DNA from: Craspedostauros australis | Lineage: Eukaryota; Bacillariophyta; Bacillariophyceae; Mastogloiales; Achnanthaceae | NCBI GenBank assembly: GCA_026770025.1 | Contig: JAMXDE010000060.1 | Coordinates: 186,001 to 250,000 of the forward strand | Length of the DNA: 64,000 bases | Direction of reading: 5' to 3' | In this document: positions 44,201-52,678 of the stretch, piece after piece | Layout: every line of letters starts with the position of its first letter | Numbering within the stretch: the stretch's first letter is position 1 | The notes under the pieces: model-generated | The model's database searches: none | What the model was told of the DNA's origin: nothing | Seen by the model: only the letters and a program-made list of their open reading frames with translations | Position numbers and translations under genes: made by a program

Positions 44201-45499
44201 GCTGTCTCTGGTACGCCTGATGGCATGCCAGCGATTTCCGCGCACTTCGTTTTCGTACGACGCCTCGGCCTTGTTGCAGATTGCCATCCATGTGAGATCT
44301 TTTGCGGCAAGCTGGGGGCGAGCGTACTCGTACGTGAAGACGGGGAGACGCATGAGGATTTCCTCAAGGTTATCCTTCATCACATAGAGAGGACGTCGGT
44401 ACTGTTCACCAGACCGGATCTGTCCTCCAGCCTGCAGGAAGGCGTCGAGGATCGTTCGGAGGAGACGAAGGTCGAAGCGACCGGCGTCGTCGAGGCGCTT
44501 GCAAAGAGCACGGAGGTGGACTGCCATGAGACCAACGTTCTCGTTTGGAAAACGTCTGCAGTTGACTTCGCGGATCTTGGCTGCGAGGGCGTCTTGTTCA
44601 TCCAAGGAGTTGGCCGAGTTGCTGTTCATGAACTCAACGAAGAGAGTGATGAAGTTATCGTGGAACTTCGGCTCGATTCGGTTCATGAGTTGGTCTTCGA
44701 GGGCTGGATCAAGACTGTCACGGAAGAACGCTGAGGCTGTCTCGTTGTTCTGGACGTCGTAGTGATCCCACTTCAGATGGAACTCGTCGAAGTGCTTGGT
44801 GGCATCTTCAAGAGTGAAGGCGGCTGGTGAGTCCAAGACGCAAGTCATTCCTGACTCTGCGTTGGCGTCAGCGATGTACGCCATGGTGAGGAGTCCGGTT
44901 CTTGCCATGTGGTTTCGCACCAGGCGAATGAACTGCTGGATGTTCCCTCCTTTCTTGAACTTGTCGGTGAGTCCTTGCTCTCGCTTGGACTGGTTGGTTG
45001 AGTCAGCGCCGTTATGGAGGATTCTCTGTTGTTGAGAGTTGGTCCACCTGGTGTGTGACTCGTCTTGGAGGCCCGTCCAATGCCCGTTCGGCGCGCCTGC
45101 GGTCCAGGGCACCCAGTTGCGTCCTTGCTTGAGGATACCTCCCATGATGGGAACGGTTGGTTTCCCAGAGAGGTCGTGGTCGTCGTCTTCGCTGTCCTCT
45201 TCTGACTTTCTGCTCTTCTTGGGCATGGGGGTTTCCATGTCGAAGATGCTGTCGCCGAGGAAGGACTGTTCCGTTCGAGGTCTTGTGTCGCCAGCGGAGC
45301 GGCTGCGCTCGAGACCGGGACGGCTTGGGGTCGTGGTGGCTGTCGCCGCTGCTTGGGCAGTGGCTATGGCCGCGTTTGCTGCTTCTGCAGCGGCTTCGGC
45401 CGCCAACGTCGCCTGTGTGAGGCGAGCGTTCTCGACCGTGATCGCTTCGAGCTGCGCTTGCAGCTCTTCCAGCGTGGCAGGAGTTGTCTCTTCCGCCAT
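38234..45499 (-). CDS. Copia Gag-Pol polyprotein, 2,421 residues
   Basis: One ORF from ATG 45499, with no frameshift between gag and pol. An Ala/Glu-rich N-terminus and Gag come first. A finger CAKCRRWRLSHNTESH is at about 506-520. Two hydrophobic, membrane-like stretches lie at about 570-622. The protease motif WDSGAS is at about 809-814. The integrase zinc site (HYRLGH then CAAC) is at about 970-1015. The integrase core acids lie in SVDHF, LSDNAT and IAERS at about 1053, 1128 and 1164. Reverse transcriptase runs from about 1930, with YVDD at about 2091-2094. RNase H is at about 2253-2421 (DADFAG, MESEYAAL, EDNQA). It is longer than typical Copia polyproteins (about 1,300-1,500 residues). 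All catalytic residues I looked for are present. Confidence 0.95.
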   Translation of the reverse strand: MAEETTPATLEELQAQLEAITVENARLTQATLAAEAAAEAANAAIATAQAAATATTTPSRPGLERSRSAGDTRPRTEQSFLGDSIFDMETPMPKKSRKSEEDSEDDDHDLSGKPTVPIMGGILKQGRNWVPWTAGAPNGHWTGLQDESHTRWTNSQQQRILHNGADSTNQSKREQGLTDKFKKGGNIQQFIRLVRNHMARTGLLTMAYIADANAESGMTCVLDSPAAFTLEDATKHFDEFHLKWDHYDVQNNETASAFFRDSLDPALEDQLMNRIEPKFHDNFITLFVEFMNSNSANSLDEQDALAAKIREVNCRRFPNENVGLMAVHLRALCKRLDDAGRFDLRLLRTILDAFLQAGGQIRSGEQYRRPLYVMKDNLEEILMRLPVFTYEYARPQLAAKDLTWMAICNKAEASYENEVRGNRWHAIRRTRDSNVPRYSYANNAVQNPSANVLEQHKGFSKNDGRRNNFKKPKERDAKRNASQGWSSKAPKPGEPQRKLVNDKTFMWCAKCRRWRLSHNTESHQDNFKFKAKAKGKQAPKQDNLSIDMAAWTCFTAASSQDEDTWWSLVWNLFTSFNYFGSIVGMVLLFASLQVITIGVEYGWYIAAANAWMLIAVTLLLLHTNVPRRPDSINSADLVYNKARVKERYKQVHKRPTHFNGAVKRSLYDLVMESLDPDGPKPVNVSKGNSPRTKRVWRPQARTKTRNHRSKRRHWNQSKNSTYGKNQTPTTAKLPRQEGRTSSISRNLWSLYPTRGIDLMYDRSQKQQCDNDMPALLTLQGLASFFSNRNAFASPAKAESYLSPDAPFELVWDSGASISVTNDLNDFCSTPSPPPRPTFLNGFLKKIQVNALGTVEWYVLDVTGSPRKLRLPAFHVPESKVKLISTSSLLEEYQGETIVFNKSSCKLSGILGNDDRNAIVANYKKSTRLPTSVGYSADNIHDVPAALTSIVSTVSDHNVNLTQPQKELLRWHYRLGHLSFSRVKFLLRSGTLTGSESSRKMHTAAARVTSLPLCAACQFGKLHRRPSPGITQHVVRDKQGVLRTDHLFPGQQVSVDHFVGRTPGRLFSGRGKGDPNEMYKGGAIFVDHASGYIHVEPVAALTTHATLEAKERFELMCRDVGVPVRSYLSDNATTFTSPEYSKHLEIFHQVHRFAGVGAHHHNGIAERSIRTIVSMARTMMMHQSIHWPTMFDAQLWPMAVVHAAYIYNRVPNPATGLTPYDVLSRIRLPLKQLHNLHVWGSPVYVLNKALADGRKIPRWEPRGERYVNMGLSTKHASTVPLVLSPRTGSITPQFHVVFDDWFATIATDLKQLPSYQSEEWTRMFGDTTFQYPFDDDDVESMEQDDIFASDTRDHNRLQRNDDNTPPPSFDTRNQQTIRERTPQVLAKGSQPMTQQIPDLMSEALAPPMPVSEGANRQMSSTEGAPDESPVPDSTIESPDQRTLQPQLSSPLRESPTLELATPLPLPAPTPIQTSSTPPMIPKSEPTPERPQSTRIRKQPKRFTYARMGGKAAWLDDEDTDDYYFCPAVATLEEIEQAATPRELHPDSSSIITFSQAIVDCLHTIEPLQRKGSDSLSIDLHQFKVDAHYLLRRLRGRFNTLNPQPTNVVLPTFAPKAAEVEEASINMADWWQPDPDNMTEEGATPFQETYNNFHSDMEDHFEKDLNSVFLNEDLLRLATDHAVEQFVEKLSTFISTGTMEPHFDALDFMSKAKSGPWYYQDPEHLMNQGYLPPKSAYNAEAFVQRTRSVWNAMIENHHYRLAFELLRRQVTTIRPGPWPLPSEYEIEQFVQGMIESNTAPLTSAPATRSANKGSMLDIDSSSTLDINPSFILDTAKCIPPTTWANIEQHAYSVAIIEPQKDATNYPTYVDNRMISYFAAGGDLEIAERTSVYKASNTDPDTLSFDEAIRDDNKDEWMQAAEKEIRDLTEKGTWEEVKKIDIKNDRIFPGTWVFRRKRLPDGTIKKYKGRWCCRGDLMQEDSSTYAPVVAWSSVRIFLSTSIVMGWTTTSIDFTNAFVQASIHKPVYLHLPRGFKSTKGPDTCLKLRKSLYGLTIAPRLWYEHLIRALTTIGFKACDQEQCLFIKKDIMIVLYVDDAGIASKTKQAADDFIKSMRDLGFELTQEGSFTEFLGIELSRDPKADTVHLRQPGLIKKILATTKMTNCSPCPVPTTQLALGQCKHEPPMNEPWNYRSVVGMLLYLTTNTRPDLAFAVSQVARFGSDPRRSHAKAVKRIMRYLKHTEDKGTIVRPTGQLDLKCYVDADFAGLYGREDSKDPVSVKSRTGYLITLGGCPLIWKSKLQTEIALSTMESEYAALSLAMRTLIPIQQLIRQVINNAGTTMPLHTNLQCTVFEDNQACISLATNHQPTARTKHFLTKWHFFWYWVKAGFIYIQHIATPEQLADIFTKGLSIAVFEYLRFKIMGW

Positions 45500-45913
45500 G
45501 ATGGATGACGGGGACTTCTCGAATAGTCTTCGGACTTCGAGGGGATCGATCTGTTTGCCTTCTCTTGCTCTTGCTCGACTTCACTTCGTTGGGAAGGTGT
45601 GCACTGAAGTTCGATGCAGGCTTGGAGGGGCTCGCACTCGGTCGGCGAGTGCGGTTATTGCTTGCTTTGGCAGAGGCTACTGAAGTTCGACCTTGGGTCG
45701 CTTACCTTCAGCTGGGACTTTTGTCCTCTTGAGTGGCTCGGTTTTCGAGCGGTGGGGATCTGATTTCAGATCAGATGCATGCGGTGAGGACGTGGTCCTT
45801 GTTGGAAGCTCGGTCTTCGAGCTGTGCCTTTTGGCTTCGTCTCAGAGAGACTCTTGCGATCGGTTGGCAGAGGAAGATGCTCGGTGGAGTTGATAAGAGA
45901 GTATTTGGCAACC

Positions 45914-45927
45914 ACTCGCAGCTACCA
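45914..45927 (-). other. tRNA primer binding site
   Basis: In element orientation TGGTAGCTGCGAGT starts at the last base of the 5' LTR. It would pair with a tRNA ending ACTCGCAGCTACCA. That end resembles initiator-methionine tRNA acceptor stems, the common Copia primer; the exact tRNA is inferred. Confidence 0.75.
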
Positions 45928-46613
45928 GTTAGGATTCGTGCGTAGGCGTCGCGAATCGGTGGAGAATGCCTCGTGAATCTGCCGGCTTCGGGATAGCCGT
46001 GTGATGCAGTTCAAGAGAGGTGTGCTGTTTGAATAGTTATAACTTGTAACGATGAGAAGTAGAGTGCTTTGTAGCTAATCCTAGTCCGTTATTATGAGTT
46101 AGCTTATTGGTGTTAGTAGGGTGAAGAAACGATGCCACACAACTTGGCGAGACCCTGCACTGATGCACTTGATTCAGTGCAACAGAGTAGACAGTCAATA
46201 CAGTACCTTGCTCTCCGCACATGTAGTTACACTGCAGTGTAGGTCATGACAATCAGTGGTGACGGTCATGAAGCAGTGGCTGTGGCTGAAGCTGACACTC
46301 GGATTCCATTGCTTGAGTTGAAGCAAGTTGGATACGCATGCTGAGACCACGGTGGTAGTGTGGTGGTCATCAGCAATGAAGGAATCGAGATAAGTTTTAG
46401 TAAGGAGGATCTGAAGAGCATATAGTTCCCAGGTGGGGTGTGAGTCAGGTCGGTCAGGTTTGAGTCATGATGGATTCGTGAATGGAGGAGAGAAAGGAGG
46501 AGAAAAAGGTTTGGTGGTCAATCAAGTCGGAAGATTTCGCGCCAAAACAGGAATTTCTCCCATCGGGTTGATACCGTGTTCGGTACTAGTCTGTCCCTCA
46601 TTGAATCTCAACT
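45927..46613 (-). repeat. 5' LTR (right in the window)
   Basis: 687 bp, matching 37464-38150. Transcription of the element should begin here and run toward lower coordinates. The gag start codon is 427 bases inside the LTR boundary. Confidence 0.95.
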
Positions 46614-46618
46614 GTTGT
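46614..46618. repeat. 5-bp target site duplication (right), GTTGT
   Basis: Second copy of the duplicated target. Confidence 0.95.
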
Positions 46619-47729
46619 GAGCGTTTCTTAGTCAAGGGGATGCCAAGTTCCAGCTTTTCGTTGAACTTTGGTCTCATTTTTTGCTTTTTGGCTGACGCTT
46701 GTTGCCCACCCAAATCCAACGCAAACCACAACACTCCTCTCTATCACACACCAGTACTCACTCGATGGTCTTGCTGTCGTTGATTCCTTCCTTTCTTTGT
46801 GGTGATCCGCAACATGCAATCACCGTCGTAGTTGCAAACTGTGGTACTGGCCTGACAGGAAAGGGGAGAGAAAGAGCGAGAAAGAGAGGACAGAAGCAAA
46901 CCGAACTTGGCAGTCTGCACCATTCATAGCCATTACTTGCACGAGAGGCCGCGTCGAAGATCCATTGTGAAACAAACTGACGCGTTTGCGCAACAGAATC
47001 GAGTCCGAGCAGAGATGTTTCTCACGCTGCCGACCTTCCGCATCTTCATTCTGTTCACAAAACCAGAATCTCGCAACCGAGAAGCAAAGAAAGGAGAAAC
47101 AAGGTGCGTGTGGATTCTGCAATGTGTATCGGTATCGGTATCGGTATCGGTATCGGTATCGGTATCGGTATCGGTATCGGTATCATCGCCCGTTTTCTTC
47201 CTTGATCGGCTTGTTGTCTTGCTCGTCGGATGTGGAACAACAACGGCATTAACATGAGCAATTGCAATACCAGTACCAACAACCATGGAACACGCTTGAA
47301 GCGTCTGCATTACCATCAGCTGATCGACGGCGTTGACGGAGATTGATGAGGGCGCAGATCGAAACAACGTGTGGAGGCACTCTGCGATGGGTGCGATGTT
47401 GGTCTTGCCAAGACAACCACTCGCAGACCAACGATTTCAAACCCACTTCCTCGACATGTTGTGTCACAAGTGTGGATGGGAAAGGGCCCCCGCTATCGTT
47501 GTCAATCTTGTTCCTTGCGTTTATGCTCAATCTCGGAATGTTGATCAACTCACCCGCTCAATCACTCACTCGCTCTCCCCACCTACCTAATACTCCACTT
47601 CGTCCTATCATCGGCTTCCCTGAATTGGTCTTTCCATAACCTCAATCTCCGATCTGCACGCCAACTCATCATGAAACTTACAGCATAATCTGAAATCGAA
47701 TTCAAACAATCGCACATCATTTTCTACAG
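46619..47729. other. Upstream region of propeller copy 2
   Basis: No gene. Parts match the region upstream of copy 1 (about 33350-33780), so the duplication included promoter DNA. A GTATCG array lies inside it. The bases just before the start codon read TTTTCTACAG, which could be a splice acceptor for an intron in the 5' UTR. Confidence 0.55.
47126..47184 (+). repeat. GTATCG hexamer array, about ten units
   Basis: A nearly perfect hexanucleotide microsatellite about 550 bases upstream of copy 2. Copy 1 has no equivalent. Confidence 0.95.
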
Positions 47730-50209
47730 ATGAAATTCTCAGGTATGTCAATCCAAAGGCAACACTTGTGATGCGTACGAGCACGAGCACGAGCACGATC
47801 ACGAGAATGATGAGTATGAACAACAACAGCCGCATCACCCAAACCTATGCCAATCCTCACCTGGCACATCCCACTCACTCCTGTCTCTCCAACAACACCC
47901 TCATTTCACGTCAAACATGACTCTCCACGATCCACAGTCACCAACACATTCACTGCCCTTCTGGCGGCACCACTCCTCGCTTCCGCTGTCAAGTATGGAG
48001 ATGAAGAGTACGGCGACCTCAGCGGCGGACGTTTCTGGGCTTTCTACTCCGGCGGAGTTGCGGTTGTGGACCCAGACTCCTGCACCATCGAGCGTACTAT
48101 TACCCAAACCAAGTCTGGAGAGTCGCTGCCAGGCGAATGGTCCGATGTCATTTACATGGAGAAGAATGCTGACCGGACTGACCGTTTCAACACTGGAGCC
48201 AACAAGAATGGTTACGTCATGATCAACTCGCGCGTCGCCGTCACCGATGATCATGGCGCGGGAGACGATGCCGGGGAAGTCTTCGTCTTCTCTGCCAACC
48301 CAGCAGACGCAGATGACCCAATCATATCCAGAGTCATTGTCGGACCACGCCCAGTCCACAGCTACGGTGTCTACCCACGCGACGAGGTACGCCGATCAAC
48401 GCCAATAATCTGTCTTGCGTTGGATTGCACCATCGAAATTCATGACGACAATAGTGTCAGTGCGAATCACACGCGTCGACACCCTGCTAGCTCCATCGCT
48501 TGTTCGATTGACTTCGGCCAAGCGCCAATCCCAGACTGATCTGAATGGCTCCCAAATATCTTTGGTATACACATACGCCATGCTCTACCCCCACGTGCTT
48601 TACGCTCATCTTCACCTTCAGTAATCATCTCACTCTCTCTCACACTCTCTTTTGCCTTCTCCCTTTCTCTCTCTTCTTCTTTCTCACATGCGCGTGATAC
48701 AATGTACCCGATGACGTCTTCCTCGACCAACAGTTCTGGACACACTCCGACGGAGATGGCCACTTCTACGTCATCAAGCTCGATGATATCGATCAGCACA
48801 CAGGAGTGATCGTCAAGGCTCACATGGACAAAGCCAACCACGGCAAGCTGTTGTGGGACGAGGACGAGAACCTCAAGAAGCACGGCTTTGCGACATCGAC
48901 AGGTGAACGCCACCTCTTCGTCATGGATATGGAGACCAACACACTCCTCAGCACCTACGAGTACATCAATGACCTCGCCAGCAACACCACATGTCGCGGA
49001 ACCCACGCTATCTCGTACAGCAGCAGCAACGAGCACCTTTACCTGGAATGCTCCGGAGGCGGCGGTACCCTTGAGTTCGACGTCTCCGAGCCCACTGTCC
49101 CCACGTTCGTGCACCAGCACGAAGATGTGACAGGTGCCCTTTACGAAACTCCAGATGGCTCGTACGTGGTTGCCACTGACAAGGGAGGCAGCAAGATCAC
49201 CGTGTTCGAACCAGCGGGAAATGGCATCAAGTCCAGCACCCCGCACACAGTGCAGGCTCCTGGGGGTCCATCCACAATCGCCTTCTACCCCACCGGAAAC
49301 GCCAAGGGCGAATACATCGCTTGCTCCCCTCTCACCGGAAATCCAAACACCAAGCACTGGTACGCAGACAAGAGCCTGGCCTGTGACTACGGCAACAACT
49401 GCGACGGTGCCAAAACGGAGGCCGACGTGGCAGCTGGTGTCTGCATGTACGAAGGCGACCCCCAAGCCGCTCGGTCCGGCGAGAAATTGCGCGAGGTCGC
49501 TAAAACCGACATTTCGAAGGTGATCGCAAAGGAGGCACCATACTTTGAGGCATGCAACCGATGCGCATTTGAAGTCAACTATGAGAATGACAAGTGCACA
49601 TGCACGCCAAACTGCGGAAGCTGCGTCGGTGAAACCGTCCCCAACCTGGACAACCTCGGAGTCCGTTGCTTCGACATGGGCGAGGTCATCGCTGGGACCA
49701 CCACCACGGCCAAATTGATTCCAAATGCCGGTGGAGTGGTTCAGGGAAACAAGTACTCATACTCCAACGAATGCGGATTCGGCCGCACCTACCGCGGCCA
49801 CAAGCGCGGAGGCAAGTACGACGCCTCCATCGCCAACCTCCCAACCAACTCCCTCCAGATCGTCAACATGGAGACCCAGACCCTGAAGTGCGCCGTCGAT
49901 CTTCCAGGAAGGCCAGGTCGTGTCACTTACGCCCCACCACAGGCAGGAACCTACAAGCCTGCCACAACCGGATCCCCAACCGGAGCCCCAGTTGCCGCTT
50001 CGACAAGCGATGATGGTACCGTCGGAAATGCAAATGAGGCCGACAACAGCAGCGATGATGATGATGGTCTTTCTGGAGGTGCCATCGCTGGTATCGTCAT
50101 TGGTGCCATCGCCGCCGTCGGTGCCATCGCCTTCCTTGCCAGCAAGTCTGGTGGAGATACCAAGGAACCGCACAGCGAAGAAGTTGCGGTTGAACAGAGT
50201 CTTGCCTAA
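47730..50209 (+). CDS. Secreted, membrane-anchored beta-propeller-like protein, copy 2
   Basis: Exons 47730-47742 (13 nt), 47938-48386 and 48734-50209 give about 645 residues. Exon lengths 13 and 449 are identical to copy 1. The third exon is one codon longer. Donors CAG/GTATGT and GAG/GTACGC and acceptors CCACAG and CAACAG keep the same phases. The signal peptide, propeller-like strands, Cys-rich segment, stalk and C-terminal helix all match copy 1. Introns have diverged in length (195 and 347 bp versus 259 and 421 bp). Intron 1 contains a GAGCAC repeat. From about 49800 to the stop codon the DNA is almost identical to copy 1. The neighbouring retrotransposon lies about 1.1 kb upstream and may affect expression. 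Confidence 0.8.
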
Positions 50210-50723
50210 GTCGACTCAGGCAGCTTCTCAGTCAGCAGGAGGCTCAAAGAGTACCATGCTCATTGTACGAGTACAAATTTATAATAGGGCAATTTTCACT
50301 TCGTAACGCAAGGTCCACAACAACACGTTCTCTAGTCGAACCCTCCAAGCCATGGCCAACATTGCGTACGAATTCTCGATTGCCTACTCGTATGGTATAA
50401 CACCTGCGAGCATTCTCTCGCCAACGTCGTCTGCAGAACACATTTTGATCCACGAGTTGTGTATGTATAGTATGGTCGAGTATAGTACCAGTGTTCAACT
50501 TCAGCACCAGCAGTATTGGATGGATATGCATCAGGAATATCGTTGTTGTTGCAGGCGCCATGGCACAGGCACACCAGGGCTGCAGTCGGGACGTTGATAG
50601 CATCGATCTCGCCTACCATGATTACATCGAATGCACCGACTTGTTCTTGCTGACGCAGCAACATCCATCGCAAGGTGTGGTAGAGTTGCCGTTGTCGCAC
50701 AAGCTGCTCACTGAGACGCGCAG
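50210..50723. other. Spacer between convergent genes
   Basis: 3' flanks of propeller copy 2 and of the minus-strand LRR gene. No gene recognised. Confidence 0.6.
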
Positions 50724-52574
50724 CTACGGAGTCTGCTCTGTGCACACGAGAATTTCATCGCAGCAATGAGTGCAGCACGAACACACGACGCGAGGCAGCT
50801 GGTCATCCGCCGTCATGTCCGCACAGTCACTACGACTTTCGGTCAGAAAGGAATGCTGCGTCGGATCGTCGCAGAAGATGGGGTCGATGTTTCCAGAAAT
50901 CATCCCGTTGCCGGAGACATCGAAGGTGACGAGTTGCCTCAAGTTCTTGAGTTGCGTTGGCACGGCACCTCCCAGGAGATTGGAGTTGAGACGCAGATCG
51001 ACGAGATTCACGAGGTTTCCGAATTGCGTTGGAATGGTCCCCTTGAAGTTGTTGAGCCCCAGATTCAGGGACGAAAGAGACACGAGCAGACCAATTTCTG
51101 AGGGAATGAAGCCGAATGTGTCGCCCCCCTCTATCTCAAAGCTGGTCAACGTTTGCAGCTGACCGATCTCCGTTGGCAAATCCCCCTCGAATTTATTGCG
51201 AGAGAGATTCAGCGTTTCAAGGGACGGGAAACTCTCTATCTTTGATGGAATGACCCCGAACAACTCGTTGGTACTGAAATCGAGCTCTTTCAGATGCGTG
51301 AGATGAAATATGTACGGAGGAAAGGAACCAAAGAGTCTGTTGTTGGGGAGGATGATACGTTCGATGACGCCGTCGTCGTTGCAAGTGACTCCCAAACCGT
51401 TGCCATCATTCCATGCGCAGACCGAGGTTGGACTCAAGAAATTGAACTGATTGCGCCAGTTTGACGTGCCTGCGACGAGATCTGCTGTGGAGAAAGATAT
51501 ACTGGCGACGACGCAACGTTGCAGCAGGTCAAAGTTTCGGGAGGGTTGGTCCGCATTGAGGATTTTGGTGGCTTCTGTGTCTTCGAAGACAAGCCAATAG
51601 AGTGTGGCGAAGATAACGGAGTGTGTGACATCAAAGTCAAGTGCATTCGCGAAGGACGGGGCGCCCATTAGTATTGGCTTGAGAACCGCCTCCATGGCAA
51701 GGTATTCCGGGGCTTTAACGAGCAACATCGTGGGCGCGCTACTCACGTCTTGCAACTGCGTTGGAGCTGCCGTTGTTGTTGATGGCGTTGGGCTCGCAAC
51801 GGGAACCATGGTTGGCTGGCTGGTTGAGTTTAAATTGCCATCATTGTCATCAATGTCACGAATGTTGCTGTTGCTGGTGCTTCCATTTTCTTCCGATCGA
51901 AGGAGGACCACAATGACAATGGTGACGCCAACGATGAGCAGCACGAGGAAGACCACGACTAGCTTGATCAATGTCGCACTTCGATTCGTGCCTCCGCCAT
52001 CGCCATCGTCATTGGCGTTGCTATTGTTGTTGCTGGTCTGGTGAGCAGGTTTCCTGGATGTACCTGTTTGGACAAGGGTGGTTGTTGCAGTTTGTCCAGA
52101 GTTGCCCCAACTGGCGTTGGCGCTCTGGGTTGCGCCGTATGGAGTTTCGGTATCGGCGTCCAGCACGATGGCCATCGGCGGCGCATGCAGCGGACCCCGT
52201 GGTGGAACGAGCTGGACTGTCGCCATGAGGGTACCATCAGCAGCAGCCCGATGTCGATGCTGAGCTGTGTGGTTGGGTGGCGCCACAGAATGCTGTGCCT
52301 CACCAGTGGATTGTGACGTTGTTGTTGCAGTAGCATGTTCTTCTGTATCCGTATGAATGTTGCTGTTGCTGATGACGCTAGAATCTCCATGGAAGGCAAG
52401 GCTGCTCGTGTGCGTTGGTGTAAGAGATGTGCTGTCCACAGAGGCAACGCTGTCGCGGCCCTTGTCTGCCTCCGCATCGGCCCCAAGGACGCCCTGAACG
52501 ACGCAATTCTCCGCTTCGGCTTTGGCGACCTTTCGATAGGCAGAATCATCATGCGGCCTCGCTTCGTCTGGCAT
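50724..52574 (-). CDS. Leucine-rich repeat membrane protein (diatom-type LRR receptor-like)
   Basis: I use ATG 52574 (context ACAAGATGCC), giving 616 residues. The frame is open 51 codons further upstream, but only from a TTG and through a minisatellite. The N-terminal 200 residues are polar, Ser/Thr/His-rich and probably cytosolic. One transmembrane helix at about 203-225 (LIKLVVVFLVLLIVGVTIV) is followed by a Ser/Thr/Pro stalk. An N-cap (CAWNDGNGLGVTC) is near residue 385. Five to six plant-type LRRs follow at about 395-560 (e.g. LETLNLSRNKFEGDLPTEIG). A Cys-rich C-terminus contains CSCCTHCC. There is no kinase domain. This layout, with the LRRs outside the cell, is common in diatoms, where roles in sensing or recognition are proposed. 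Confidence 0.85.
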   Translation of the reverse strand: MPDEARPHDDSAYRKVAKAEAENCVVQGVLGADAEADKGRDSVASVDSTSLTPTHTSSLAFHGDSSVISNSNIHTDTEEHATATTTSQSTGEAQHSVAPPNHTAQHRHRAAADGTLMATVQLVPPRGPLHAPPMAIVLDADTETPYGATQSANASWGNSGQTATTTLVQTGTSRKPAHQTSNNNSNANDDGDGGGTNRSATLIKLVVVFLVLLIVGVTIVIVVLLRSEENGSTSNSNIRDIDDNDGNLNSTSQPTMVPVASPTPSTTTAAPTQLQDVSSAPTMLLVKAPEYLAMEAVLKPILMGAPSFANALDFDVTHSVIFATLYWLVFEDTEATKILNADQPSRNFDLLQRCVVASISFSTADLVAGTSNWRNQFNFLSPTSVCAWNDGNGLGVTCNDDGVIERIILPNNRLFGSFPPYIFHLTHLKELDFSTNELFGVIPSKIESFPSLETLNLSRNKFEGDLPTEIGQLQTLTSFEIEGGDTFGFIPSEIGLLVSLSSLNLGLNNFKGTIPTQFGNLVNLVDLRLNSNLLGGAVPTQLKNLRQLVTFDVSGNGMISGNIDPIFCDDPTQHSFLTESRSDCADMTADDQLPRVVCSCCTHCCDEILVCTEQTP

Positions 52575-52587
52575 CTTGTTTGTCGAT

Positions 52588-52678
52588 GTTGATGTTGGAC
52601 GTTGATGTTGGATGTTGATGTTGGACGTTGATGTTGGACGTTGATGTTGGACGTTGATGTTGGATGTTGATGTTGGAC
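52588..52678 (+). repeat. 13-bp minisatellite, seven units
   Basis: Seven tandem copies of gttgatgttgga(c/t), ending 14 bases from the LRR start codon, so probably in its 5' UTR. Because 13 is not a multiple of three, the array reads through without stops in all three minus-strand frames, which produces spurious open frames. Confidence 0.95.

Larger units (their letters stand above)
37464..46613 (-). mobile_element. Full-length Ty1/Copia LTR retrotransposon (CoDi-like), 9,150 bp
   Basis: Two 687-bp LTRs flank a single minus-strand gag-pol ORF in the order Gag, protease, integrase, reverse transcriptase, RNase H, which defines Copia. A primer binding site, polypurine tract and GTTGT target duplication are present. 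The LTRs look identical by eye and the ORF has no stop, so insertion is recent and the element may be active. LTR termini are AGTT...AACT rather than the usual TG...CA. It sits between two tandem propeller genes, in the upstream region of copy 2. Confidence 0.95.

Noticed and set aside
43820-44734. 304-codon plus-strand frame inside the retrotransposon
   Set aside because: Antisense to Gag; no recognisable accessory gene and no promoter evidence.
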